A stretch of 64,000 nt of DNA from Symbiodinium natans. Taxonomy: Eukaryota > Sar > Dinophyceae > Suessiales > Symbiodiniaceae. Where the stretch lies: contig CAJNDS010000744.1 in the NCBI GenBank assembly GCA_905221605.1, forward strand, positions 1 to 64,000, in the 5' to 3' direction. The translations under genes and the position numbers were made by a program. Positions 21,388 through 53,667 of the stretch are shown in pieces. Position 1 is the stretch's first letter. The number at the start of each line of letters is the position of its first letter. Under the pieces are notes generated by a model, which had not been told where the DNA came from, did not search any database, and saw only the letters and a program-made list of their open reading frames with translations.

Positions 21388-22486
21388 GACATGTCAGGTC
21401 CCACCAACCATGGCCATGGGTAGCCATGGCCATCAGAACTGACAGCTTCCTGGCAATGATCATGCCGTTGGACTGAAGCTACCCTGTCTTCTCCGTCTGA
21501 GATCCCAGCCCAATGCGGATCTTGTGGAGAAAAAAGGCGGGGAAGTCCTGAGCGGCCAGCACACCCAAACCCCAACACAGGTTTCGGCCGATGTGCGTTG
21601 AACGGATCGGACGACCGGACGAGACGTCAAAGGGCTCAGCATGCGCAGTAGAAGGCAGTAACAGCAGCCATCGGAAACAAGCACAAGAACTGTATGCGTT
21701 GGGCTGGCACCCTTAACTATTCTACATTGTTTGCTTGATCGCCTGTAGCCAGCACAGGCCTGCTTCAGACGTGCAACGCCCATTCCCTTCAGGGGTAAAG
21801 GTCCGCTGCTGTAGGCTCTTAGCCAACTCAAAATCCAGCAGGCATTAAAATTCAAGGGACCTAAAACACTAGAGTGGCGATGCTGACTGGGTTTTCTGCT
21901 TGGCGGTTCAACGCTCAAGCAACCTGCTGCCACTCTCAATCAAGCTCAGATGGAATCGACTACGAACTCTGTTCCCTCTGCAACCTTTGCAGCAATGGCT
22001 AGCAGAAAGACTGGAGTAGTCGTCAATTCCAGAGGTGTGCACAGCTGCCAACTCGCCGCGCGAGACTTTCTCTGCGCGAGCCACGAGTCCACGAGCCTTC
22101 AAGGAACAGCCATCGGCAAACTCTCGACTGAAGCAGCAGTTTCTGCTGCTGGTTCTTCGTTTAGTGCATCTCTGATCTCTGCCTCGATCTGGGCTTGGCG
22201 GGCGTCACGACGCTGACTGGGTTTTCTGCTTGGCGGCTCAACGCGCAAGCAACCTACTGCCACTCCCAATGAATTCTCGTAGCTCAGATGGAATCGACTA
22301 CAAATTCAGGCTATCTTGTGTATGGAAGAGCTGTTCCCTTCTTTGAAAGACCGGTTCCCTTCTATTAGCAATTAGCCCTCGAGTTTCAGTCAATTCCATA
22401 GGCGTGCACCGCTGCCAACTCTCGCGCGAGACTTTCTCTGCACGAGCCGCGAGCCAACAAAGATCGGCCACCGGTAGGCCATCGGC
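21388..22486 (-). repeat. Array spacer between copies 1 and 2
   Basis: About 1.1 kb of non-coding spacer with two tandem versions (offset ~0.36 kb) of the 3' flank. Both contain CTGACTGGGTTTTCTGCTTG and CTCAGATGGAATCGACTAC, and the upstream one ends in a degenerate fragment of exon 3 (22131-22215). The same spacer recurs at 24597-25695 and 27806-28904 with almost no changes. Confidence 0.85.
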
Positions 22487-24516
22487 TCAAACCGCGGTTT
22501 CAGCTGCTGGTTCTTCCTTTGGTGCATCACCCATCTCTGCCTCGATCTCGGCTTGGCGGGCGTCACGCTCTTCCTTGCTGACCACCTTGTAGCAGCCGCC
22601 CATGAAGTTCCACCAGTAGATAAAGGCCGCCACAACCGCCACGGCAAGGATAGTGAGAACCACACCACCAGCAACACTGGAACCATAAAGCAGGGAAATC
22701 AGCAAGCAAACGCCCGGCACTGCCACGAACATCACCAGGATGTAGATGAGCGGAACCAGGCGCCAGTAGGAGGCATAGAAGCCCAAAGTGCAAGCAGCCC
22801 GGACAACCACCCTGCGCATGATGGGGACAGGGAACCAAATCAAAATACCAACGAGGTTGAACAGCAGGTGGCAGAAAGCAATCTGGATGCTGCTCTTCTT
22901 CATGACGGCCAGCCCTGCGGGAGGACAAGAGGACAAGCTCTGGCAGCGTTTAGAAGAGACGTGCTTTAACAATCCACTGCGCCGTCCGATTGTTTCAGGA
23001 CCACTGGGTTTTTCAACTAAAGAACCGAGCTTCTACAAAGCCGGTCAACCGCTTCGAACATGCCCCGTGTGCAAATCCCAACAAACATTGCTGTGGCTAT
23101 CTCAAAAACTACATCCGCAGCCTATTTCCATACACTCCCCAGTTTGGACCCTGCCTGCAAGGATGGAGGTAATGGTCGTACCAATGTTTGCTCCCAGCGT
23201 CATGGGCAGCATCTTGTGAACGGGCAGAACTCCAATGCCAACCAAGGGAGTCAAAGCCGACGTTGTGACGGAGCTCGACTGCACGAGGATGGTGATTGCC
23301 AGACCCACCAAGATGGCCAAGTAGTCGTTCATGTTGGTGCCCTTCATGATGATCTTTTTGGCCTGGCCCATCACAAGGCTGTGCAAAAGCTTAACCAGGC
23401 AGAACAGGGCTGCGCAAAGCACAATCAACGACAGGATGAGTCCAATGATGCCACCTCCAACGTCACCAACGTCTTTCAGGAAGCCACCCTTGATGGTCCT
23501 TCCCGTCTCGATGTTGTTTGTGTAAAAGTCCCCAGCATTTGTGTAGCAAGTGCCCGAATCGCAAGTTACAGCGCCAGTGCACGCCGTCAGGGTGGATGCG
23601 TAGGCATCTTCTGCAACCTTCTGCCAGGCCTTGCTCACATCTGAGCTCACACAGTACTTTGTGCAGCCCGTGCCACAGCTCTGAGCCGTAGGTGCGCCAA
23701 AGGACAAGGCTTTGATGGTGTTTTTGTCCTTGTTCAGGAACAGCTTGGAGAAGGGGCCCACAATCTCTTTAGTTGGAGAAGGAAAGGTCAAGTCGTTCTC
23801 TGAATCTCCCATGACGGCATCCGTCAATCCTTTGGAGATCCAGTACAGCAGGCCTCCCTCTCCGGAGATAGCAGCGATGATCAGTTCCACAGGAAGCAAA
23901 GTCAGGACTGCGAGCATGTTAAACATGTCGTGCACTGTGGCGCCAGAGAAGGCTCGCTCCAGTTCCAACCGGTCCCCTGCATGGGCCATGCTGACCTGGT
24001 TTCGCTGAGATCGTTCTGGTCACAATAGTCTTCTCCAAATCACAAAAACACACGGAAACCATGCAACTGGTTGAAACAGTCCCGTAATGTTAAGGGGCAT
24101 TTGTGATGCTTCACCGTATGCATCTGTGATCTTTGGGATCCATCCCGACATCTGCCAGAAGCAAGCCAAGTGACAATAGTGTTCGTCACGGAAGTGCCTA
24201 TGTTGGCACCCATGATGATAGGGATCGCATACCTCACTGCCAACACATCAGCCCCGACCAAACCAACCACGATACTTGTGCTTGTTGACGAGGATTGCAC
24301 CAGGACAGTAGCCAGGATGCCCACCATGAGGCCAGCAATAGGATTGTCAGAGAAGGTGAACAAGTTTCCGGCTCCTTTGCTGCCCAGAGCACTGAAGGAG
24401 CCACCCATAAGGTCGAGACCGAAGAGGAAAAAGTACAGGGCGATGAGGACTCCAACGATCTTCAAGGTCACCATCAGAGCAAACATCCCAGCACTCTGCT
24501 CCTTTTCTTCAGCCAT
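22487..24516 (-). CDS. SLC34: SLC34-type sodium/phosphate cotransporter, array copy 2
   Basis: Exons 24175-24516, 23155-23995 and 22487-22914 give the same 536-residue transporter as copy 1, with both QSSS motifs and the Cys-rich loop intact. The gene and spacer repeat with a 3209-bp period into copy 3, to which it is almost identical; intron 2 differs at GGTTTTTCA versus GGTTGCTCA. The protein ends in AETAV where copy 1 ends in AEAAV. Intron 2 is 8 bp shorter than in copy 1 (240 versus 248 bp). The near-identity suggests recent duplication or ongoing gene conversion. No break was seen, so it is presumably expressed. Confidence 0.93.
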
Positions 24517-24596
24517 AGCCGCGCTTAAGGATCCTTTGCGGCGGCGAGCGGAGCTTACTGGCAAAAACGAGCCCAAAACGCTACAAGAAAGATCAG

Positions 24597-25695
24597 GACA
24601 TGTCAGGTCCCACCAACCATGGCCATGGGTAGCCATGGCCATCAGAACTGACAGCTTCCTGGCAATGATCATGCCGTTGGACTGAAGCTACCCTGTCTTC
24701 TCCGTCTGAGATCCCAGCCCAATGCGGATCTTGTGGAGAAAAAAGGCGGGGAAGTCCTGAGCGGCCAGCACACCCAAACCCCAACACAGGTTTCGGCCGA
24801 TGTGCGTTGAACGGATCGGACGACCGGACGAGACGTCAAAGGGCTCAGCATGCGCAGTAGAAGGCAGTAACAGCAGCCATCGGAAACAAGCACAAGAACT
24901 GTATGCGTTGGGCTGGCACCCTTAACTATTCTACATTGTTTGCTTGATCGCCTGTAGCCAGCACAGGCCTGCTTCAGACGTGCAACGCCCATTCCCTTCA
25001 GGGGTAAAGGTCCGCTGCTGTAGGCTCTTAGCCAACTCAAAATCCAGCAGGCATTAAAATTCAAGGGACCTAAAACACTAGAGTGGCGATGCTGACTGGG
25101 TTTTCTGCTTGGCGGTTCAACGCTCAAGCAACCTGCTGCCACTCTCAATCAAGCTCAGATGGAATCGACTACGAACTCTGTTCCCTCTGCAACCTTTGCA
25201 GCAATGGCTAGCAGAAAGACTGGAGTAGTCGTCAATTCCAGAGGTGTGCACAGCTGCCAACTCGCCGCGCGAGACTTTCTCTGCGCGAGCCACGAGTCCA
25301 CGAGCCTTCAAGGAACAGCCATCGGCAAACTCTCGACTGAAGCAGCAGTTTCTGCTGCTGGTTCTTCGTTTAGTGCATCTCTGATCTCTGCCTCGATCTG
25401 GGCTTGGCGGGCGTCACGACGCTGACTGGGTTTTCTGCTTGGCGGCTCAACGCGCAAGCAACCTACTGCCACTCCCAATGAATTCTCGTAGCTCAGATGG
25501 AATCGACTACAAATTCAGGCTATCTTGTGTATGGAAGAGCTGTTCCCTTCTTTGAAAGACCGGTTCCCTTCTATTAGCAATTAGCCCTCGAGTTTCAGTC
25601 AATTCCATAGGCGTGCACCGCTGCCAACTCTCGCGCGAGACTTTCTCTGCACGAGCCGCGAGCCAACAAAGATCGGCCACCGGTAGGCCATCGGC
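24597..25695 (-). repeat. Array spacer between copies 2 and 3
   Basis: Near-exact repeat of 21388-22486 at a 3209-bp offset, including the duplicated 3' flank and the exon-3 fragment at 25340-25424. No gene is present. Confidence 0.85.
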
Positions 25696-27725
25696 TCAAA
25701 CCGCGGTTTCAGCTGCTGGTTCTTCCTTTGGTGCATCACCCATCTCTGCCTCGATCTCGGCTTGGCGGGCGTCACGCTCTTCCTTGCTGACCACCTTGTA
25801 GCAGCCGCCCATGAAGTTCCACCAGTAGATAAAGGCCGCCACAACCGCCACGGCAAGGATAGTGAGAACCACACCACCAGCAACACTGGAACCATAAAGC
25901 AGGGAAATCAGCAAGCAAACGCCCGGCACTGCCACGAACATCACCAGGATGTAGATGAGCGGAACCAGGCGCCAGTAGGAGGCATAGAAGCCCAAAGTGC
26001 AAGCAGCCCGGACAACCACCCTGCGCATGATGGGGACAGGGAACCAAATCAAAATACCAACGAGGTTGAACAGCAGGTGGCAGAAAGCAATCTGGATGCT
26101 GCTCTTCTTCATGACGGCCAGCCCTGCGGGAGGACAAGAGGACAAGCTCTGGCAGCGTTTAGAAGAGACGTGCTTTAACAATCCACTGCGCCGTCCGATT
26201 GTTTCAGGACCACTGGGTTGCTCAACTAAAGAACCGAGCTTCTACAAAGCCGGTCAACCGCTTCGAACATGCCCCGTGTGCAAATCCCAACAAACATTGC
26301 TGTGGCTATCTCAAAAACTACATCCGCAGCCTATTTCCATACACTCCCCAGTTTGGACCCTGCCTGCAAGGATGGAGGTAATGGTCGTACCAATGTTTGC
26401 TCCCAGCGTCATGGGCAGCATCTTGTGAACGGGCAGAACTCCAATGCCAACCAAGGGAGTCAAAGCCGACGTTGTGACGGAGCTCGACTGCACGAGGATG
26501 GTGATTGCCAGACCCACCAAGATGGCCAAGTAGTCGTTCATGTTGGTGCCCTTCATGATGATCTTTTTGGCCTGGCCCATCACAAGGCTGTGCAAAAGCT
26601 TAACCAGGCAGAACAGGGCTGCGCAAAGCACAATCAACGACAGGATGAGTCCAATGATGCCACCTCCAACGTCACCAACGTCTTTCAGGAAGCCACCCTT
26701 GATGGTCCTTCCCGTCTCGATGTTGTTTGTGTAAAAGTCCCCAGCATTTGTGTAGCAAGTGCCCGAATCGCAAGTTACAGCGCCAGTGCACGCCGTCAGG
26801 GTGGATGCGTAGGCATCTTCTGCAACCTTCTGCCAGGCCTTGCTCACATCTGAGCTCACACAGTACTTTGTGCAGCCCGTGCCACAGCTCTGAGCCGTAG
26901 GTGCGCCAAAGGACAAGGCTTTGATGGTGTTTTTGTCCTTGTTCAGGAACAGCTTGGAGAAGGGGCCCACAATCTCTTTAGTTGGAGAAGGAAAGGTCAA
27001 GTCGTTCTCTGAATCTCCCATGACGGCATCCGTCAATCCTTTGGAGATCCAGTACAGCAGGCCTCCCTCTCCGGAGATAGCAGCGATGATCAGTTCCACA
27101 GGAAGCAAAGTCAGGACTGCGAGCATGTTAAACATGTCGTGCACTGTGGCGCCAGAGAAGGCTCGCTCCAGTTCCAACCGGTCCCCTGCATGGGCCATGC
27201 TGACCTGGTTTCGCTGAGATCGTTCTGGTCACAATAGTCTTCTCCAAATCACAAAAACACACGGAAACCATGCAACTGGTTGAAACAGTCCCGTAATGTT
27301 AAGGGGCATTTGTGATGCTTCACCGTATGCATCTGTGATCTTTGGGATCCATCCCGACATCTGCCAGAAGCAAGCCAAGTGACAATAGTGTTCGTCACGG
27401 AAGTGCCTATGTTGGCACCCATGATGATAGGGATCGCATACCTCACTGCCAACACATCAGCCCCGACCAAACCAACCACGATACTTGTGCTTGTTGACGA
27501 GGATTGCACCAGGACAGTAGCCAGGATGCCCACCATGAGGCCAGCAATAGGATTGTCAGAGAAGGTGAACAAGTTTCCGGCTCCTTTGCTGCCCAGAGCA
27601 CTGAAGGAGCCACCCATAAGGTCGAGACCGAAGAGGAAAAAGTACAGGGCGATGAGGACTCCAACGATCTTCAAGGTCACCATCAGAGCAAACATCCCAG
27701 CACTCTGCTCCTTTTCTTCAGCCAT
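25696..27725 (-). CDS. SLC34: SLC34-type sodium/phosphate cotransporter, array copy 3
   Basis: Exons 27384-27725, 26364-27204 and 25696-26123, with the same splice sites (GT-AG intron 1, GC-AG intron 2) and protein as copy 2. The one clear difference found in the 5' flank is a single base near 27868 (CATGGC for CCTGGC). It is the central, most conserved unit of the 3.2-kb tandem array, in the same orientation as its neighbours, as is common for dinoflagellate gene arrays. Whether each copy has its own promoter or the array is read as one long transcript cannot be told from the sequence. Confidence 0.93.
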
Positions 27726-27805
27726 AGCCGCGCTTAAGGATCCTTTGCGGCGGCGAGCGGAGCTTACTGGCAAAAACGAGCCCAAAACGCTACAAGAAAG
27801 ATCAG

Positions 27806-28904
27806 GACATGTCAGGTCCCACCAACCATGGCCATGGGTAGCCATGGCCATCAGAACTGACAGCTTCATGGCAATGATCATGCCGTTGGACTGAAGCTAC
27901 CCTGTCTTCTCCGTCTGAGATCCCAGCCCAATGCGGATCTTGTGGAGAAAAAAGGCGGGGAAGTCCTGAGCGGCCAGCACACCCAAACCCCAACACAGGT
28001 TTCGGCCGATGTGCGTTGAACGGATCGGACGACCGGACGAGACGTCAAAGGGCTCAGCATGCGCAGTAGAAGGCAGTAACAGCAGCCATCGGAAACAAGC
28101 ACAAGAACTGTATGCGTTGGGCTGGCACCCTTAACTATTCTACATTGTTTGCTTGATCGCCTGTAGCCAGCACAGGCCTGCTTCAGACGTGCAACGCCCA
28201 TTCCCTTCAGGGGTAAAGGTCCGCTGCTGTAGGCTCTTAGCCAACTCAAAATCCAGCAGGCATTAAAATTCAAGGGACCTAAAACACTAGAGTGGCGATG
28301 CTGACTGGGTTTTCTGCTTGGCGGTTCAACGCTCAAGCAACCTGCTGCCACTCTCAATCAAGCTCAGATGGAATCGACTACGAACTCTGTTCCCTCTGCA
28401 ACCTTTGCAGCAATGGCTAGCAGAAAGACTGGAGTAGTCGTCAATTCCAGAGGTGTGCACAGCTGCCAACTCGCCGCGCGAGACTTTCTCTGCGCGAGCC
28501 ACGAGTCCACGAGCCTTCAAGGAACAGCCATCGGCAAACTCTCGACTGAAACAGCAGTTTCAGCTGCTGGTTCTTCGTTTAGTGCATCTCTGATCTCTGC
28601 CTCGATCTGGGCTTGGCGGGCGTCACGACGCTGACTGGGTTTTCTGCTTGGCGGCTCAACGCGCAAGCAACCTACTGCCACTCCCAATGAATTCTCGTAG
28701 CTCAGATGGAATCGACTACAAGTTCAGGCTATCTTGTGTATGGAAGAGCTGTTCCCTTCTTTGAAAGACCGGTTCCCTTCTATTAGCAATTAGCCCTCGA
28801 TTTTCAGTCAATTCCATAGGCGTGCACAGCTGCCAACTCTCGCGCGAGACTTTCTCTGCGCGAGCCGCGAGCCAACAAAGATCGGCCACCGGTAGGCCAT
28901 CGGC
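27806..28904 (-). repeat. Array spacer between copies 3 and 4
   Basis: Third nearly identical copy of the ~1.1-kb spacer, with the exon-3 fragment at 28549-28633 and the true 3' end at 28905. A few substitutions appear (for example AAACAGCAGTTTCAGC for AAGCAGCAGTTTCTGC). Confidence 0.85.
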
Positions 28905-31024
28905 TCAAACCGCGGTTTCAGCTGCTGGTTCTTCCTTTGGTGCATCACCCATCTCTGCCTCGATCTCGGCTTGGCGGGCGTCACGCTCTTCCTTGCTGAC
29001 CACCTTGTAGCAGCCGCCCATGAAGTTCCACCAGTAGATAAAGGCCGCCACAACCGTCACGGCAAGGATAGTGAGAACCACACCGCCAGCAACACTGGAA
29101 CCATAAAGCAGGGAAATCAGCAAGCAAACGCCCGGCACTGCCACGAACATCACCAGGATGTAGATGAGCGGAACCAGGCGCCAGTAGGAGGCATAGAAGC
29201 CCAAAGTGCAAGCAGCCCGGACAACCACCCTGCGCATGATGGGGACAGGGAACCAAATCAAAATACCAACGAGGTTGAACAGCAGGTGGCAGAAAGCAAT
29301 CTGGATGCTGCTCTTCTTCATGACGGCCAGCCCTGCGGGAGGACAAGAGGACAAGCTCTGGCAGCGTTTAGAAGAGACGTGCTTTAACAATCCACTGCGC
29401 CGTCCGATTGTTTCAGGACCACTGGGTTTTTCAACTAAAGAACCGAGCTTCTACAAAGCCGGTCAACCGCTTCGAACATGCCCCGTGTGCAAATCCCAAC
29501 AAACATTGCTGTGGCTATCTCAAAAACTACATCCGCAGCCTATTTCGATACACTCCCCAGTTTGGACCCTGCCTGCAAGGATGGAGGTAATGGTCGTACC
29601 AATGTTTGCTCCCAGCGTCATGGGCAGCATCTTGTGAACGGGCAGAACTCCAATGCCAACCAAGGGAGTCAAAGCCGACGTTGTGACGGAGCTCGACTGC
29701 ACGAGGATGGTGATTGCCAGACCCACCAAGATGGCCAAGTAGTCGTTCATGTTGGTGCCCTTCATGATGATCTTTTTGGCCTGGCCCATCACAAGGCTGT
29801 GCAAAAGCTTAACCAGGCAGAACAGGGCTGCGCAAAGCACAATCAACGACAGGATGAGTCCAATGATGCCACCTCCAACGTCACCAACGTCTTTCAGGAA
29901 GCCACCCTTGATGGTCCTTCCCGTCTCGATGTTGTTTGTGTAAAAGTCCCCAGCATTTGTGTAGCAAGTGCCCGAATCGCAAGTTACAGCGCCAGTGCAC
30001 GCCGTCAGGGTGGATGCGTAGGCATCTTCTGCAACCTTCTGCCAGGCCTTGCTCACATCTGAGCTCACACAGTATTTTGTGCAGCCCGCGCCACAGCTCT
30101 GAGCCGTAGGTGCGCCAAAGGACAAGGCTTTGATGGTGTTTTTGTCCTTGTTCAGGAACAGCTTGGAGAAGGGGCCCACAATCTCTTTAGTTGGAGAAGG
30201 AAAGGTCAAGTCGTTCTCTGAATCTCCCATGACGGCATCCGTCAATCCTTTGGAGATCCAGTACAGCAGGCCTCCCTCTCCGGAGATAGCAGCGATGATC
30301 AGTTCCACAGGAAGCAAAGTCAGGACTGCGAGCATGTTAAACATGTCGTGCACTGTGGCGCCAGAGAAGGCCCGCTCCAGTTCCAACCGGTCCCCTGCAT
30401 GGGCCATGCTGACCTGGTTTCGCTGAGATCGTTCTGGTCACAATAGTCTTCTCCAAATCACAAAAAACTAAACGGATACATGCAAACTGCTGGCACCATC
30501 CCTGAATGATAAGGGGCACCTTCAATTATCTTGACGGTATCGACATTTGTATTTCTTCAATATACATCGCCTCGCAGGTATGGCATGAAAGGGGCGGTGA
30601 GCATCTGTACTTACAGAATAAATGAGGTTGGGGCAAATCTTTAGGATCCATCCCGACATCTGACAGAAACAAACCAAGTGACAATAGTGTTCGTCACGGA
30701 AGTGCCTATGTTGGCACCCATGATGATAGGGATCGCATACCTGACTGCCAACACATCAGCCCCAACCAAACCAACCACGATGCTTGTGCTTGTTGACGAG
30801 GATTGCACCAGGACAGTAGCCAGGATGCCCACCATGAGGCCAGCAATAGGATTGTCAGAGAAGGTGAACAAGTTTCCGGCTCCTTTGCTGCCCAGAGCAC
30901 TGAAGGAGCCACCCATAAGGTCGAGACCGAAGAGGAAAAAGTACAGGGCGATGAGGACTCCAACGATCTTCAAGGTCACCATCAGAGCAAACATCCCAGC
31001 ACTCTGCTCCTTTTCTTCAGCCAT
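28905..31024 (-). CDS. SLC34: SLC34-type sodium/phosphate cotransporter, array copy 4
   Basis: Exons 30683-31024, 29573-30413 and 28905-29332 encode the full 536-residue transporter with a few substitutions against copies 1-3 (Thr to Ala in the Cys-rich loop, SCGAGC; Ala to Thr in an exon-3 helix, AVTVV). Intron 1 is 269 bp instead of 179 bp and unrelated in its middle, beginning and ending with sequence shared with copy 5. The 5' leader reads GAGCTTAAGG where copies 1-3 have GCGCTTAAGG plus one extra base, which breaks the longer upstream frame. Copies 4 and 5 therefore form one subgroup and copies 1-3 another. Confidence 0.92.
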
Positions 31025-31087
31025 AGCGAGCTTAAGGATCCTTTGCGGCGGCGAGCGGAGCTTACTGGCAAAAACGAGCCCAAAACG

Positions 31088-32469
31088 CTACAAGAAAGAT
31101 CAGGACATGTCAGGTCCCACCAACCATGGCCATGATCATGCCATTGGTCCACTGAAGCTACCCCCCTGTCGAGTCCTGAGATGTTGGACCCCAGCCACGT
31201 GTCTTCGGGACCTGCTGCGACCTGGCAACGTGTGATGCGAGCTGCCTTAGGCCTTACAATACAAGGCTTCAAAAACCTGAGCATGTGGCATTGCTGCTGC
31301 ATGGCCATGTGTGTTCGAGCTGGGGTTTCGAGGTGTTGAAGCCTGGGAAACATACAAGCCCCGAATCCTGCAACTAAACCAGCAACGATGAATGCTCGGC
31401 TCGATGTGGGTCGTCCTTCGATGCGCCTCCCTAAGCCACCTCTCGAGGGATTGGAATGAATGGACGTGATGGTCTTCTCCGTCTGAGATCCCAGCCCAAT
31501 GCGGATCTTGTGGAGACAAACGGCGGGGACGGAAGTCCTGAGCGGCCAGGGCAACCAAACCCCAACACAGGTTTCGGCCGATGTGCATTGAACGGATCGG
31601 ACGACCGGACGAGATCTCAAAGGGCTCAGCATGCGCAGTAGAAGCCAGTAACAGCAGCCATCGGAAACAAGCACAAGAACTGTATGCGTTGGGCTGGCAC
31701 CCTTAACTATTCTACATTGTTTGCTTGATCGCCTGTAGCCAGCACAAGCCTGCTTCAGACGTGCAACGCCCATTCCCTTCAGGGGTAAAGGTCCGTTGCT
31801 GTAGGCTGTTAGCCAATTCAAAATCCAGCAGGCATTAAAATTCAAGGGACCTAAAACAGTAGAGTGGCGATGCTGACTGGGTTTTCTGCTTGGCGGTTCA
31901 ACGCTCAAGCAACCTGCTGCCACTCTCAATGAAATCTTGAATCTGAAGCTCGGATGGAATCGACTACTAATTCTGTTCCCTTCTGCAACCTTTGCAGCAA
32001 TGGCTAGCAGAAAGACTGGAGTAGTCGTCAATTCCAGAGGCTTGAACAGCTGCCAACTCGCCGCGCGAGACTTTCTCTGCGCGAGCCACGAGTCCACGAG
32101 CCAACAAGGAACAGTCATCGGCAAACTCTCGACTCAAACAGCAGTTTCTGCTGCTGGTTCTTCGTTTGGTGCATCACCCATCTCTGCCTCGATCTGGACT
32201 TGGCGGGCGTCACGACGCTGACTGGGTTTTCTGCTTGGCGGCTCAACGCACAAGCAACCTACTGCCACTACCAATGAATTCTCGAAGCTCAAATGGAATC
32301 GACTACTAATTCAGGTTTTCTTGTGTGTGGAGGAGCTGCTCCCTTCTGCTAGCTTAGAGCATCGATTAGCAGTCAATTCCAGAGGTGTGCACAGCTGCCA
32401 ACTCTCGCGCGAGACTTTCTCTGCGCGAGCCGCGGGCCATCAAGGATCAGTCACTGGTAAGCCATCGGC
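31088..32469 (-). repeat. Longer array spacer between copies 4 and 5
   Basis: About 1.4 kb. It has an extra ~300 bp (31130-31460) absent from the other spacers but shared with the flank upstream of the copy 5 first exon (53765-53940, CCTGAGATGTTGGAC, TGGCAACGTGTGATGCG). It includes the duplicated 3' flank and the exon-3 fragment at 32138-32220. A 380-codon minus-strand frame across it is fortuitous. Confidence 0.8.
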
Positions 32470-53601
<21,132 letters not shown>

Positions 53602-53667
53602 AGCGAGCTTAAGGATCCTTTGCGGCGGCGAGCGGAGCTTACTGGCAAAAACGAGCCCAAAACGCTA

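Noticed and set aside
20831..21463. SLC34 N-terminal extension starting at the upstream ATG (MIIARKLSV)
   Set aside because: The extension is broken by a 1-nt difference in copies 4 and 5 and crosses a conserved acceptor-like AG, so the ATG at 21307 was chosen.
20961..21476. 171-codon plus-strand frame, repeated in copies 2 and 3, and other plus-strand frames over the array
   Set aside because: They are the antisense of SLC34 exon 1 and its flank; conservation is explained by the real gene on the minus strand.
30982..32124. 380-codon minus-strand frame
   Set aside because: It runs through the array spacer and the start of exon 1 in the wrong frame and is not open in the other spacers.
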